A DNA stretch of 64,000 nucleotides from Rhododendron vialii (GCF_030253575.1 NC_080569.1:1694001-1758000), one strand, 5' to 3'; positions 1 to 11,020 are shown, counted from the first letter of the stretch. The notes: generated by a model from the sequence alone, not told the origin. Numbers and translations: made by a program.

Positions 1-657
1 AGCAATACAAGCCAAAGAAAGACGAAGGACCCCATCATGGACATGGCGAAACCGGCGGTCATGTAGCGGCAGAAGGTCTTGAACACATTGCACACCTTCT
101 TCCAGTTGGTGTGGGAGTTGCCGTGGAGGCCAATGAGTCCGACAGCGACCGCCGCGCCGTTGGCGGAGAAAAGCAGCGCCACCATGACTAGGTCCAGGAT
201 GAGCAGGGCCAGTGTGAGGCCGTTTTGGGTTGTCTTTTTGGTTGGCATGATAGAGAGTGCTACCAACGATGCAGCTGCGTAGAAACATGCTATTGCATTG
301 GCCACCACAAAGTACCTAACAGCAAACAGCAGAGATGAAAGTTGGTTAGTCAATACTAATACTCATGTCCCCTATCTTACTGAATACATAATCTACATCT
401 TGTCCAAGGAGTAATTATTCAATGGTATTGAAGTACCGCCACGTCGGTGGTGTCCTAACACCCCTTTCTATTAGGCTTGGCCCCAAAATTTTGGCCCAAA
501 AAGATTGGCCCCGTTAGGAGTAGCTATATATATATTAGTATTTCGCAATATTAACGTAGAAATTGTAGTTGGTTCATTGGTACAAGGAACCTTCGGTCCA
601 CTTTCTATGGTGGAGTTTGATTCCTATACACACACACAACCCCCCCCCCCCCACCCA

Positions 658-688
<31 letters not shown>

Positions 689-2467
689 CATACTCACCCA
701 CTCACCACCACCATCACCCCACACACACACACTTTGTCAAAAAGCAATGCCTTGTTGAGAATTTGGAGCTGCCAAGTATTGAGCTTGCGTCTAGGAGAAC
801 ATAGAAACATAACCAAATTAACCATTGCCAAGTATTAAACTTGCGTCTAGGAGAACACAGAAACATAACCGAATCAGAACAAGCTTTTTGTTCAATGTGG
901 ACTAAAAATTTATATATAAACAAACTAGCCATTATTTAATAAAACCATAGGGCCCCACCTAACGATTTGGCTTAGGGCCCTCAAATACATTGGGTCGGCT
1001 TGCTACCACACATTCTTATAAAGTCCATAAACTTAGTTTAAGGGCCACGAAAAGGTATGGTGGAGAAGGGTGTTGGGGACCACCCAATAATTTTTCCTTA
1101 TTCAAGTCACGTCTACCCACTTACAAAGTACTGGAGAGGCAGAGGGAGCTAGTGAGGTCTCAAAGAGGTCAATGGCACCTCAAGTATTAGTGGATCAAGT
1201 TAATTGTCAACCTAGCTAGATCAAGAATGACTTGGAAATAAAACTGGGACGAGATCTTTCACATCTTTGACTTGGAAATGGATACGTAGAAAGAATCCTC
1301 CTCATACTCTTCACTCAGGGACAAATGTATTCAGTATTTTAGTGGAGTAACATGCATATAACATTTGCAGGAACCCCGCCACACCTATGTCATACCAAAG
1401 CTTAACTTGATAGATTTATCGTGCAATTTTATACCGGCTAGGGTTTAAAGATTAATTCTCGGCACAAAATACGAATGTATAGAAATTTTACAGCCTACTG
1501 AGCTAAGACATTTTAAGCTAGAAAAACAGATGACCCGAATTTGAAAAAATATTGAACAATAAATAGTCAAAGGAATAGCTAATGACTATCAATAAGGCAA
1601 GAAGAATAAAAAAAAAAAAAAAAGAAGCACTATTTTCTGTGTGTTAAAGCGCCTTGAAAAGTGTTAAAAATGCACCCAATAATGTATTTTTTGTTGTTGT
1701 TGTATACTTCCTCCCAGAGACGTAGCTACATTTGGGCATATGGGGGTCACGGCCCCCGCATTGTTTCGGGATTTTTTTTATAAAAAAATTTAAATTTTAA
1801 TAGTAGTTATTTTTTATTTGTTAAGAATTATATTTTGCATTGGGTGTTATTTAGACATTTAAATGCTTAAGAATGTGTTCGTTTTGGGTTCCAAAACGAA
1901 ATTTTCTCTCTGCTCTTAGTCTCACGTAAGTTTTTTCTTCAATTATTAATCTTGTTTCTCTTCCTATCTCTCTCTCCATTGATTATTCAAAAAATCTCCC
2001 TCAAAATCTAAACCAAACAAACCATTAGATTTTCTAATATTGAAATTTCAAAATCTTGTTGTTTATAATCCAATCCCATATTTATAAAATCCTGATTCCG
2101 TCCCTGCTTCCTCCCTTATTGACAACCTACTGAGCTGAGCTGTCGATAGCATAACCAATCGATAATGAAAAGATGAAGAGAGACGAGAAGTAGGGGGCCG
2201 GAGTACTTACACGAAAGCAGACATGTAGTACCACTTAGCAGTAAGAGAGACGTGCAACGGAGGCAAGGTGTCGACAACGGTAAGAGCAACCACCTCAGTC
2301 TCTTTGTCAACTCCGACCATAACTGCAGCTACCAAACTGAATCCCATTCCAACAACTCTTAGTACCAATTCCAAACTCCTTGCTGCTCTCGTAACACCGC
2401 TCTTCGTCCCGCTACTCGCCTCCTCCTGAACGCCGCCGCCGTCGCTCTTCCCTTCTACTCCGTCCAT
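1..2467 (-). CDS. CASP-like protein (CASPL1-type), 3' end beyond window
   Basis: Four-TM plasma-membrane protein of the CASP/CASPL family, related to the scaffolds that organise Casparian-strip domains; CASPL1 members have less defined roles. Exon 1 is 2467..2211 (starts ATG; donor GTAAGT), exon 2 is 315 to beyond position 1 (acceptor TTAG). The junction completes a Val codon and reads SAFVYFVVANAIAC, a typical CASPL1 motif at the second TM. Seen: a charged/Gly-rich cytosolic N-terminus (residues 1-25), TM1 around residues 33-52 followed by a VDTLPPL-like loop, TM2 at the exon junction, TM3 (LALLILDLVMVALLFSANGA region), and the start of TM4 at the window edge. The intron is ~1.9 kb and contains a hAT-like element and a C/A-rich tract. 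Only the last residues should be missing. Subfamily 1E is my best guess from memory of the motif; the family assignment is firm. Confidence 0.88.
630..735. repeat. Compound C / A / CA microsatellite
   Basis: Poly-C, then poly-A, then (CA)n with CAC-rich interruptions inside the long CASPL intron. The short open frames here are low-complexity His/Pro/Lys/Thr strings and are not genes. Confidence 0.9.
1715..2106. mobile_element. hAT-like non-autonomous element in CASPL intron
   Basis: Termini are CAGAGACG on the left and, inverted, CAGGGACG on the right, typical of plant hAT elements. A perfect 8-bp target-site duplication CTTCCTCC (1707-1714 and 2107-2114) flanks it. The 392-bp interior has no coding capacity. 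The 8-bp duplication makes the call strong. Confidence 0.85.
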
Positions 2468-2490
2468 GTTACTAGTATAGTAGTATATGT

Positions 2491-2556
2491 TGAGAGAGAG
2501 AGAGAGAGAGAGAGAGCTATGATATGATGCATGTTAAGGGAGATATGGTGTTTATA
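2491..2556 (-). promoter_or_regulatory. CASPL promoter: TATA box and CT leader
   Basis: Reading the minus strand, TATAAAC lies at 2556-2550, about 85 bp before the ATG at 2467. It is followed by a pure (CT)n tract at about 2516-2491, within the expected 5' leader. The position fits a plant core promoter with a pyrimidine-rich leader; the transcription start is inferred. Confidence 0.5.
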
Positions 2557-2714
2557 GAGAGGATGGGTGGGGGCAGTGGGAGGTTGGGTGCTGCATTAAT
2601 GAAAGCCATTCGACCTATCTATTTAAGTAGCTATCAGCAAGTGACAATTAAATATTGTCCTTCTCCACTGGTATTTTTGTACTACGTACTAACTAAATTT
2701 TCAAAACAGAAATG

Positions 2715-3008
2715 CAGCAGCTTAGCACAAACAGCGCATACAACGCGCGTTTAGGCCCGTCTTGGGTCCAACAAAGATAATCGGAGCCGCTCATTTTGTT
2801 CAATATATTTTGCTTAAGGTCTTTGCAAATTTCTAAAGCGATTTTGGACGCTTAGTAAATACTCTTATCGTTTTCGGATGAAACTGATTTTTTCAGGGAC
2901 TTTAAGCAAAATATATTGAACAAAATGAGCAGCTCCGATTATCTTTGTTGGACTCGAGACGGATCCAAATGCGCGCTGTACGCGTTGTCTGTGCTGAAGC
3001 TGTTGTAC
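2715..3008. mobile_element. Fold-back (MITE-like) element with ~110-120-bp arms
   Basis: The left arm (about 2715-2835) and right arm (about 2885-3008) are imperfect inverted copies. The core GATAATCGGAGC... through CAATATATTTTGCTTAA is nearly identical in inverse orientation, and the outer halves share CGCGCGTTT/CGCGCATTT blocks. The loop is about 50 bp. No coding capacity. Confidence 0.8.
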
Positions 3009-3932
3009 CTGTAGCAGCATTCTTTTCAAAAACTCTAGCTACTTACTACGAGCATATCTCTACACTACAATACAATGATGGTGCGTAAGCGGTTTTTCTA
3101 TTTGGAACTGGAAATATTGTCTGGTTATTCGGGCAAACTCGGAGTATGGCAAAGGTTTTACTTATTCAAGCTCAAAAGGTTTGACTTTCGTCGGTCAGAA
3201 AAAAAAACCTTTTCGGCCATCGCAAAGTATAAGAAATGCGATTTAGGGATATACAAATTACTATCCCATATATACATCTCTCTCAAATTAAAGTTTTGGG
3301 ATGAATGTAAAGAATCACATAAAAGTATTTACAAAAATGATAGGATACATAAATTCCGGTCTATGAAATTGTACATGGAAGAAAATAAATGATCACCATC
3401 CATAAATATTTTCATTGACCGAATTTCATGTATTATACCGATCCTCGAGTATTTATGAACGCGTCGGAAGGTTTTAAATACTTTTGGGCCCTGTCAAGGT
3501 TCAAACGTTCATGTAGTATAAACCACTCACAATTGCTTAGACTCGGGCAAACGGAAACTGGTCAATACACCATCCTGATGACAGCGTACGACCTGCCCTA
3601 GAATTTAAGGGCATTTGCAACTTGCTTACCCCCCCCCCCCCCCAAACCCAAACAACTTGCTTAATGCTTTGATATGGGTACTGTAACCTTCTTTTTTTAT
3701 GACCACAATTTTTTTTATGTTTTCTTGTGATGTGAATTTACAATATTGTCTTTCTAAGTGTGAAAAAAATACAAATAAAATATTGATTTTGTAAATTTAC
3801 ATCGATTGTCTTGATATATTCTATGGGAAATGTACAAACAATTCTTTGACATGATTGATATTTTTGTTGAGCTCTACAAAATAAAAGTTCCCGACTATTG
3901 AAGAGACGTCAAACAGGGCCCACAAAACTAAG

Positions 3933-4190
3933 GGGGCGTTTGAAAACTAATGAAGAAAACTTGTTTGATAACAAATTTCTACTACTTTTTTTTGTTTTTC
4001 ATAAACTTTTTTAGAGTTTTTATAAACCATGGAAACTACAAAAAGGTATTTTTCCCAGTTTTTTTTTTTTTAAAGAAACACAAATATTACCAAACATATT
4101 TCTTGTTTTTGTTTTTATGAAAATATAAACCTCTTTCTACTTCTAATTTCTTTAAAAAAAATTGCAAACTAAAAAAATTACCAAACGCAC
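3933..4190. mobile_element. Possible hAT-type MITE
   Basis: AT-rich ~260-bp segment with inverted termini GGGCGTTTG on the left and CCAAACGCAC on the right. The GGCGTTTG/CAAACGCC signature is common in plant hAT MITEs. A clean target duplication was not found, so this is moderate. Confidence 0.45.
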
Positions 4191-5060
4191 TTTTTTCGTT
4201 AAAAGGTATACATTTGAACAACAAGGGTAGCTTGGAGTTCCCTAGAGGACAAGGAGAGGTACAGGGGCCCTGATGCTCGGAAGATAAGTGCACATGCGGC
4301 AAGGAAGGAAGATCAACAATCCCAAAGCCTATTTGGACTTGATCATCAAAGAAAGACTCTATTGTACAACTTTTTGACTTGCAAGGCTGGTCGGATGTGT
4401 CCCTTAAATAAGCTTTGGTATATGTGTTTGATGGAAGAGGCCTGTGTCTGCAGACACAAAGGCTGAAACGGAGTTTATGAAGCTTCTGTGTTAGCCAGAT
4501 CTCCATTAACGCTGGATATCAAGCTTAAAGTCGAAGGACGTCGATGAAGAACCGAGGATTTTTAAAGAGTTGATAGGATTTCGACGTGCGTCAGCTCGTA
4601 CAGTAAGCACTTCAGCGGCAACTGCATGGTGCAGCCCGTGAAGCTGAGCTCTATGAATTTCCGACGTACCAAAAAAAAAGTGAAGCTGAGTTCTACGTAT
4701 GAAATTTGTTTTGCAGCAAAGTAGCTAGTAAAAGTCCATGAGAGCACTTTGCTCAGTAATGTTATGGGCCTGGGCCCTATTTATACCGTACCAGATCAGA
4801 CGGCGTGAACCCATTGGGCTTGTGCACCTGAGCTCCATGTCATATGGCTAGTTTTGGCCTCTATATCAAGCCAAGATGGCTATTGAGAGAGATTTGCTTG
4901 TTCTTTTTGATGAAGGACCGCTAGAAAGACGTTAAATTTAGTATTTTAATTACAACTAAAGAATTCATAAAAGAACAGATTAGAACTAATCTTTCTCATC
5001 ATAAGAGTATGTTAGATGTCCTGCAAGCAAGTAGGAAAAGTTGTCAATTGAAGTTAATTT

Positions 5061-5171
5061 CAACGGCCCCGAGGGTTAGTCCGGTTGGTTGGTGGATTTG
5101 CTCCCCACACAATTTACCCAGGGTTCGATTTTTGGAATCAGGCCGCAACAAAGTAAAAAACTTGATATGTA

Positions 5172-5224
<53 letters not shown>
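5061..5224 (+). repeat. SINE-like segment ending in (TG)n(TA)n
   Basis: An A-box-like TTAGTCCGGTTGG is followed about 50 bp later by a B-box-like GGTTCGATTTTTGG, the spacing of a tRNA-derived SINE. The segment runs into TG and then TA dinucleotide repeats. No flanking duplication was identified. Confidence 0.4.
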
Positions 5225-5226
<2 letters not shown>

Positions 5227-6550
5227 ACGCTATTTTCGTGTGCACACTAAAAAACGAATTTGAAGTCCATTTGTAGAAGAAAAAATAAATATTTTTTCCC
5301 TTCCAAAAAATTGGCGGAAGCCCAGTTGCAGGACTCCAAAGGCCTTCCCTCCTCTCACCGCTGCATTTGAGTGATGACCCAAATGGAAATGTTGCCCCAC
5401 GTCGATCACTAGCTAAAATTACTTTGTGCCACTAAAGTTTGATGTAATTAATATTCAGAAGAGACTTTATTAATTTATGACTACACCACTAGACATGGAC
5501 ACATGAGCCTTATTTTATTTTATTTTTTTGCAATAGTAACGAAACATTTCACTTTCGTTTTAATGTAAGCAAAGGACGAAATAGCAACGAGAAGCGACAA
5601 TTCGCTCATGTTAAAAGTTTAGACGTGAGACGACGTCTAAAATGAAATTTTTACAACTACTAATTTGATTGTATTAAGGATTAATTAAGGAAGTCCATTA
5701 AATTAAGTAAAAGAAACATTAATTAATTAAATTTGTATAACTCGATTAATAATAATAATAATAATACAATAAAAAAAGGGAGCCAATTAATTAAGTTATT
5801 TTTGTCAAAGGAACCCACATAACAGAAGGAAGAGTACTTACTACTCAAGAGTTGAAGCTAGCGAATTGAAATAGGTCACCATACACAACTGATTTAGAAA
5901 AAGGAATTCTTAAAAGGGAAAAAGGGCACCATGCCTGCATGCATGAATGCTTACAAAAGAACTTTGATGAATCAAGAAGAAGAAAAAAACAAACAAAACC
6001 AATCTGGATATGCTTTAGCTTGTCGTAAGTAACAAGTTTATTGTCGGAAACCAACTAGCTAGCTAGCATATTCAACAACGTTTATGAACCATCAATTAAT
6101 GCAATGTCGCGCGCACAAGTACTGCATGTGGGCTAATTGTTATGTGAAGAGTACTGAAACCAAAATTTGACTGAAAAAATTCGGTTACTCAGACCACAAA
6201 GTTTGAATTTGCTTGATTGGAGATCATTGAGTCAGACCGATTGGCTAATTAAAATGTACTACGTATGTACCAAAGAAGGCAAGATTTATATTTTCGGTAA
6301 CTCGTCAGTGTCTTGACTAATTCATGTAGAACCTCAATTGTGTTGGACTAATCCCATTGTTTACTATCGGAGGCAAGAATAAAACCATTTACGGTGAAAA
6401 CTCCGGCCGGAGGGACAAGCCTACATCATTTCAGAATATTTGTATAGTATCATAAAAAGCATATTTTCGTAACCATGGGCCGGTGGTCTCTCTCCCTTTG
6501 GAGCAAATCGACGTCAATAATTAAGCCGCATGAAATTTTCTAGAGCTTTG

Positions 6551-6551
<1 letters not shown>

Positions 6552-6637
<86 letters not shown>
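6552..6637. repeat. Long (AT)n microsatellite
   Basis: About 85 bp of uninterrupted AT dinucleotides. Likely polymorphic and difficult to assemble; it forms cruciforms in principle. Confidence 0.95.
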
Positions 6638-6639
<2 letters not shown>

Positions 6640-7130
6640 TAAATGTTAAAAACAGGTTCGGTTTTTGTGAAGAACTGAATAATATCAAAATACAATAAAG
6701 TCAGAATTCAAAAACTAAAAATCGATGGAAACAAAGGCGAGTGTTGTAATTTGTACTTAAAGACAGATTCAATTCATTCCCACTATATACAATACATACC
6801 GTTTACATGGACGTCTATCTTTCAGTACTCTTTGATCGAACGCCCCACAAAAGCAACATTATATATCGCTAGCTAGGCTTGTTGAACCTCCTATTGTTTT
6901 GTATTTAGTCCATGTTGTGGTAAGTAGGAACTTAATTAACAAAAAATTGTCAAAGGTTGAAAGTTGAAACCCCGTCAAAGGGCATAATCATCTTAGTCCT
7001 ATAATTCTTGTGGCTGTAAGTAGTGCATAATCATCTCTTTTCCACTGATTGGATTAGGTACCTAATTAAAAACAGACGGATACCAGCGGTATCTCCAGAG
7101 AAAACTTAAATAAACAGGTAGACTGCGGGG

Positions 7131-7262
7131 GGAAAAACGTTTAATTTTTGGGTGCCCAGTGGGTACCACGTGTCGGTACCCGACGGCGATCCCAGCCGTC
7201 CAAACGTGTTTTGAACGACCCAGATTTATTTCCTCTCTCTCCTCATCCGACCACTCTCTCTC

Positions 7263-7294
<32 letters not shown>

Positions 7295-7388
7295 AACATC
7301 GGGACCGTACGTCCAAAACACGTTTGAAAGGTTGAGATCGCCGATAGGATACCACGTGTGTAATACCCGCCCGGCACTAAAAAACTTC
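7131..7388. mobile_element. Fold-back element with ~90-bp arms around a CT tract
   Basis: Left arm about 7131-7222 and right arm about 7298-7388 are imperfect inverted copies sharing TACCACGTGT, CGGCGATC and CAAACGTGTTTTG. The loop holds (CT)n at ~7253-7293. Each arm carries a CACGTG G-box core. Confidence 0.7.
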
Positions 7389-7845
7389 TTGTGTTTGGAG
7401 GGTACAAGCATCATGATTATTTCGTTTTTAAGTGCAATGTTTCATCACGTGATGTGTTCTACCTTAATAACGAATTCATCGTTGTCTGCACTATATTGTT
7501 AATGTTTTAAATATGTGAATTAATTAAAGTAAGTTACAAAAGTTTGTTTTTTTGTTAGCTTTGGGAAGATGGTTATTGCACGTATCTCTCTATTCTATTT
7601 GCCATAATTTATTTTATTCTTTTTCACATGGTTTTCAAAAACTTTGTCTATAAAAAAAAAATAGGGGCGGAGCCAATTAATAAGTGAGGGGGAGTTGCAT
7701 GGGCTATTCCGGGTCCGATAAGAACAACATTATTAACTCTACACAACATGTGTATTTTTCTGGGCTATTAAGTACGTAGATGGGTAATTATAAACTTAAG
7801 AAAAATGAGTACTTTTGGGGTATTATTATTAATAGTAAACCTTAG

Positions 7846-9009
7846 TGTTACCCAAATTATGCAACCTAGAGGGGGGGTGAATAGGATTGCTAGTAATAAT
7901 TACCAATAAAAATTTATCTCTAACAATATATGCAAACAATAAGTATGCAATCAAAATAGAGAGATAGAGAGATAGAACCCGTTTATAGTGGTTCGGTCCG
8001 GATTTGTCCACGGTCCGGCCCTACTCCACTTCTCCTCAAGCAATTACTTGAAGGTTAGACTAATCTTTAAAAGATTACAACTTGTAAGTCTTGCGGGTGC
8101 TTACAAGAACCGAATGCCTCTAGCTTTCCCGAGGAGCTAGCACAACCGCAAGAATTTTCTCCGAAAACTTCTCAAAAACAATAACACCCAAATTCCAACC
8201 CGAATTTGGTCTTCTAAGCTTTCAAGTGTTTGACTCAAACACTCACTTAGGAAATACAAGTATGTGAAGAAGGTATGAAAATTATCGCTCACGACTTGTA
8301 CAAATTTTCTCTCAAGAATAGTATGAAAGTGGAAGAACAATGAGAATTTTTGGCTTTGATCTTTTGAGAATTTGCTCTTGCAATAATATGGAATGTTGTA
8401 GCTTGTGTGTATTCTCATTAATGAGTTCTTGATGCCTTATATAGCCATCCATATGCTTCCTAGCCGTTGGAAACTAGCCGTTGGAAACTAGCCGTTTGAA
8501 ACTAGCCGTTGGAAACTAGCCGTTTGAAACTAGCCGTTGGAAACTAGCCGTTGGAACTAGCCGTTGGAAACTAGCCGTTGGAAACTAGCCGTTGGAAACT
8601 AGCCGTTGGAAACTAGCCGTTTGAAACTAGCCGTTGGAAACTAGCCGTTGGAAACTAGCCGTTTGAAACTAGCCGTTTGATAGAGTGGTCATCCGGGTGG
8701 TCGTCCGGTTGTCACAGCTTTCTGTTCAGACAGCCGGCTTGTCAGCCGGTTCGTCAACCTGTGGCTCACAATTTCATCTAAATAAACCGTTAAAGCATGT
8801 ATTGAGCTCAATAAAGTCTTTGTGAATATAAATCATGAATCCAAGAGACTTTATGCTATATTTCAAGGTTACGAAAATATTTAGTTCGGGAATCGACTTT
8901 TCGATAATTTTGAATTTGCCGAATAAAAATATCATTGAATTAATCATCAAAATAATTAATAGAGATGCATATAAATTTTCACAAATTATAATGCATACAT
9001 TTTTCAACA
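7846..9009 (-). repeat. 3' LTR of the copia element
   Basis: Same 1,164-bp sequence as the other LTR by eye, with the TATA box copy at 8443-8435. The left edge abuts target duplication CTTAG and the right edge abuts the polypurine tract. Confidence 0.95.
8461..8680. repeat. 14-bp tandem array in LTR U3 (16 units)
   Basis: Sixteen units of TAGCCGTTGGAAAC, with a G/T variant at one position in several units and one 13-bp unit. It lies directly upstream (minus sense) of the LTR TATA box. Confidence 0.95.
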
Positions 9010-9023
9010 ATCTCCCCCTTTTT
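9010..9023 (-). other. Polypurine tract
   Basis: Minus-strand AAAAAGGGGGAGAT directly abuts the 3' LTR, where plus-strand DNA synthesis is primed. Further GGGGGAG tracts occur near 9075, 9207 and 9906, as in Sirevirus-type elements. Confidence 0.9.
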
Positions 9024-9295
9024 GATGATGACACAAAATGATAGTTTTTATTCAAGTAGGAGTTATGCCAATCTCCCCCTTAATACATGCACCAAAGCAG
9101 TTATCTATGATCAACGAGTAATAGCAATAATCATCAGATCATAGCAAGCAATTTTTTAAATTTGCCCAAAATGGCAAGATAGATCAATTAAAACTTGGCT
9201 TTTTCTCCCCCTGTGACATCATAAAAAAAAAACTAAAAAGAGAAAAACAATAGGGCCATGGTTCCAGCACCATGCCGCTCTTGCCCTGTAGCACT

Positions 9296-9568
9296 CTATC
9301 TTCGTTCATTGAGAGCTTGGCGTCCTTGATTTTCGTATTCTCGAATAATGGCTGCTACAACGGCAGCTATAATGCCAATCCAATACCACAGAGTATCCAC
9401 ATTTACATTCCATCCGAACCATGGTGGTATTCTCATGGTAAGTAACGCACACAGCAGAATGAAGATAAAGAGTTGCATCCAAATGGTTTGGATAAACAAC
9501 CTGAACTCTGCTCGTTCGGCATCTCTTTCGTAAAACTCAAACGGTAACCCTTGCGGTATGTTTGCCAT
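9296..9568 (-). CDS. Small two-TM membrane protein ORF inside the copia element
   Basis: 90-aa ORF, no family recognised. It has an acidic/charged N-terminus (residues 1-24), a hydrophobic segment at about 26-45 (IQTIWMQLFIFILLCALLTM), a Trp/Pro-rich linker, a second segment at about 58-76 (ending GIIAAVVAAII), and a charged C-tail: a hairpin membrane protein. The start codon context AAGCAATGGC is a near-ideal plant initiation site. On the same strand a TATAAAT box lies ~75 bp upstream with a CT-rich leader between. It sits between pol and the 3' LTR, where Sirevirus-type elements carry env-like ORFs, but it is far shorter. The segment is bracketed by a 15-bp direct repeat. It may be a captured host gene or an element accessory gene; expression is inferred. 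Confidence 0.55.
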   Translation of the reverse strand: MANIPQGLPFEFYERDAERAEFRLFIQTIWMQLFIFILLCALLTMRIPPWFGWNVNVDTLWYWIGIIAAVVAAIIREYENQGRQALNERR

Positions 9569-9640
9569 TGCTTGATGAGAGATTTAGGCCGAGAGAGAAG
9601 GAAAGATAGATAGATGAAGAGATAGAGATTGTGTTGTTGA

Positions 9641-9647
9641 ATTTATA
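9641..9647 (-). promoter_or_regulatory. TATA box of the small membrane-protein ORF
   Basis: Minus-strand TATAAAT about 75 bp before the ATG. Between them lies a CT/TC-rich stretch without ATG, typical of a plant 5' leader. An internal promoter distinct from the LTR is unusual for a copia element. Confidence 0.5.
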
Positions 9648-9654
9648 GAGTATG

Positions 9655-9840
9655 AGATTGCCGAATTGTTTGAAATGCTGCGCCGAATTGTTTGAAATGC
9701 TGCGCCGAAGTGTTTGAAATGGTGCGCCGAATTGATTGAATTGCTGCGCCGAAAGAGAGATAATAGGGGATGCGGCACCGAATAGAGATAGGATAGGGGA
9801 TGCGGCGCCGAATAGGACAAGAATAGGGGTGGCGCCGAAA
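9655..9840. repeat. Degenerate GCGCCGAA-unit repeats upstream of the internal TATA box
   Basis: Three to four copies of a ~22-bp unit (GCCGAATTGTTTGAAATGCT with variants), followed by ~30-bp units containing ATAGGGG and GGCGCCGAA. They lie immediately upstream (minus sense) of the internal TATA box, so they could be promoter repeats. Confidence 0.7.
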
Positions 9841-10150
9841 AGAACAAGAATAGGGGAAGAAAATTGTGTTCGGGTGTTTATTGTTGTGTCCCCTTAATAC
9901 ATGCTCCCCCTAAAAGAGAGTTTTTTTAAAGAATGCGAGGGGTATTACCGAGAATGATTATCCCTGCAAGCTTAGAGACAAGAAATTCATATCGGCGAAG
10001 TATATAAGAGACAATTTAAGCACTAAGCCATGAAGTTCATACAAACTAAGTGTAACAGACTTAATAAATCAGAGTTAGCAACGCAAAAGCTTGAATAAGT
10101 CTCAACCTCACGGTTGTCCGGTTGGACATCCGCTTGGACATCCGACTGAC

Positions 10151-10787
10151 TGTCACGACCCTGACCCGCCCCTTGAGGTCTTAATCATGACAAATGCCAG
10201 TGATTTCTAGCAGAGGGCTCCCAAAAAACAGATTTCCAAAACCCACGAAATTATCAGCATATAACAGATTTGTTCAAGACTCAAAATAAATGATCAAACT
10301 TGATTCTTGTACATCTAACCAACACTTAAACATGTAAAGAAGGTAGGAGATCCCTACCTCGAGGGTTAGAAGCAAGCCCGAACATGGAGGAAACCTCAAA
10401 GTGCTCCGATCATGATTCTTCTTCGATCAATAGGAAGATCTCGTCGCGTAGAACAACTTTAGTACTTGGGATTTTTCCGAAATCTCATTCTAAGGCGATG
10501 AAATCGAAGAGAGAAGTTTGGAGGAGAGGTGAGAAAGAGAGAGAGTCGGTCGAGGGAGTAGAGAGAGAGAAACGTGTGTGTGTCTGCCCGGAAAAGAAAA
10601 GAAATATATGTGGGGGAGAATTATCCCCTACACACACCTTCACTTATACACCCATGCATATTACACTTGCATCCCGAACTTCTAAATTCTAGCACATTCG
10701 ACATCCGAACTCATTCTCCATTTTATATCACAACTCATGCCTTAATAAAACATAAAGAATTATGGAAATAAAATACGGGTCTCTACA
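10151..10787. mobile_element. Nested solo LTR (Ty3/gypsy-type)
   Basis: 637-bp sequence starting TGTCACGACCC and ending GGGTCTCTACA, flanked by the perfect 5-bp duplication CTGAC (10146-10150 and 10788-10792). The terminal sequences resemble LTRs of Ty3/gypsy elements. No internal region remains, so LTR-LTR recombination removed it. The open frames within are not genes. It lies in the 3' region of the copia element. Confidence 0.85.
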
Positions 10788-11020
10788 CTGACAAATGCAG
10801 GTTAAGTCCAGAAAACGTTTAAGAGGAGTAGCATTAAAGACCATAAAACTGTTTTTCTGCATACCAAACACAGGAAAATGAATCATATGATAAAATGTTT
10901 GGAGGGTGATTTCTTTATCAAGATCATTTGTACTCTCCATCAAGTATGATATTTACGAATTCAATCAACTCAACATTGAATCCAAAAAAAAACTTTTGAC
11001 ATCAAGAACACAAAACTTTT

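Larger units (their letters stand above)
2557..7130. other. Intergenic region, CASPL to fold-back at 7.1 kb
   Basis: No gene recognised. The region holds a fold-back element (~2.7-3.0 kb), a poly-C tract near 3,630, a hAT-like MITE (~3.93-4.19 kb), a SINE-like stretch with TG/TA repeats (~5.06-5.22 kb) and a long AT microsatellite (6.55-6.64 kb). A 105-codon open frame at 3,075-3,392 has no family resemblance, is AT-rich and Lys-rich, and is not called. Confidence 0.7.
9076..9904. repeat. 15-bp direct repeats bracketing the small-ORF segment
   Basis: CCCCTTAATACATGC occurs at 9076-9090 and again at 9890-9904, with nothing else shared outside. The 799 bp between hold the small ORF and its promoter. 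This fits an insertion with target duplication, or template switching between polypurine-tract-like sites during reverse transcription. Confidence 0.7.

Noticed and set aside
3075..3392. 105-codon open frame starting ATGATGGTGCG
   Set aside because: Lys/Phe/Tyr-rich translation of AT-rich DNA; no family motif, no promoter, no splice partners.
8461..8680. Regular repeats that could suggest a CRISPR-like array
   Set aside because: Units are contiguous 14-mers without spacers, inside plant LTRs.
9584..9847. 87-codon Ser/His/Pro-rich frame on the minus strand
   Set aside because: Translation of the GCGCCGAA repeats and leader above the internal TATA box; low complexity, no homology.
10384..10692. 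102-codon plus-strand frame
   Set aside because: Lies wholly within the nested solo LTR; Arg/Glu-rich chance frame.
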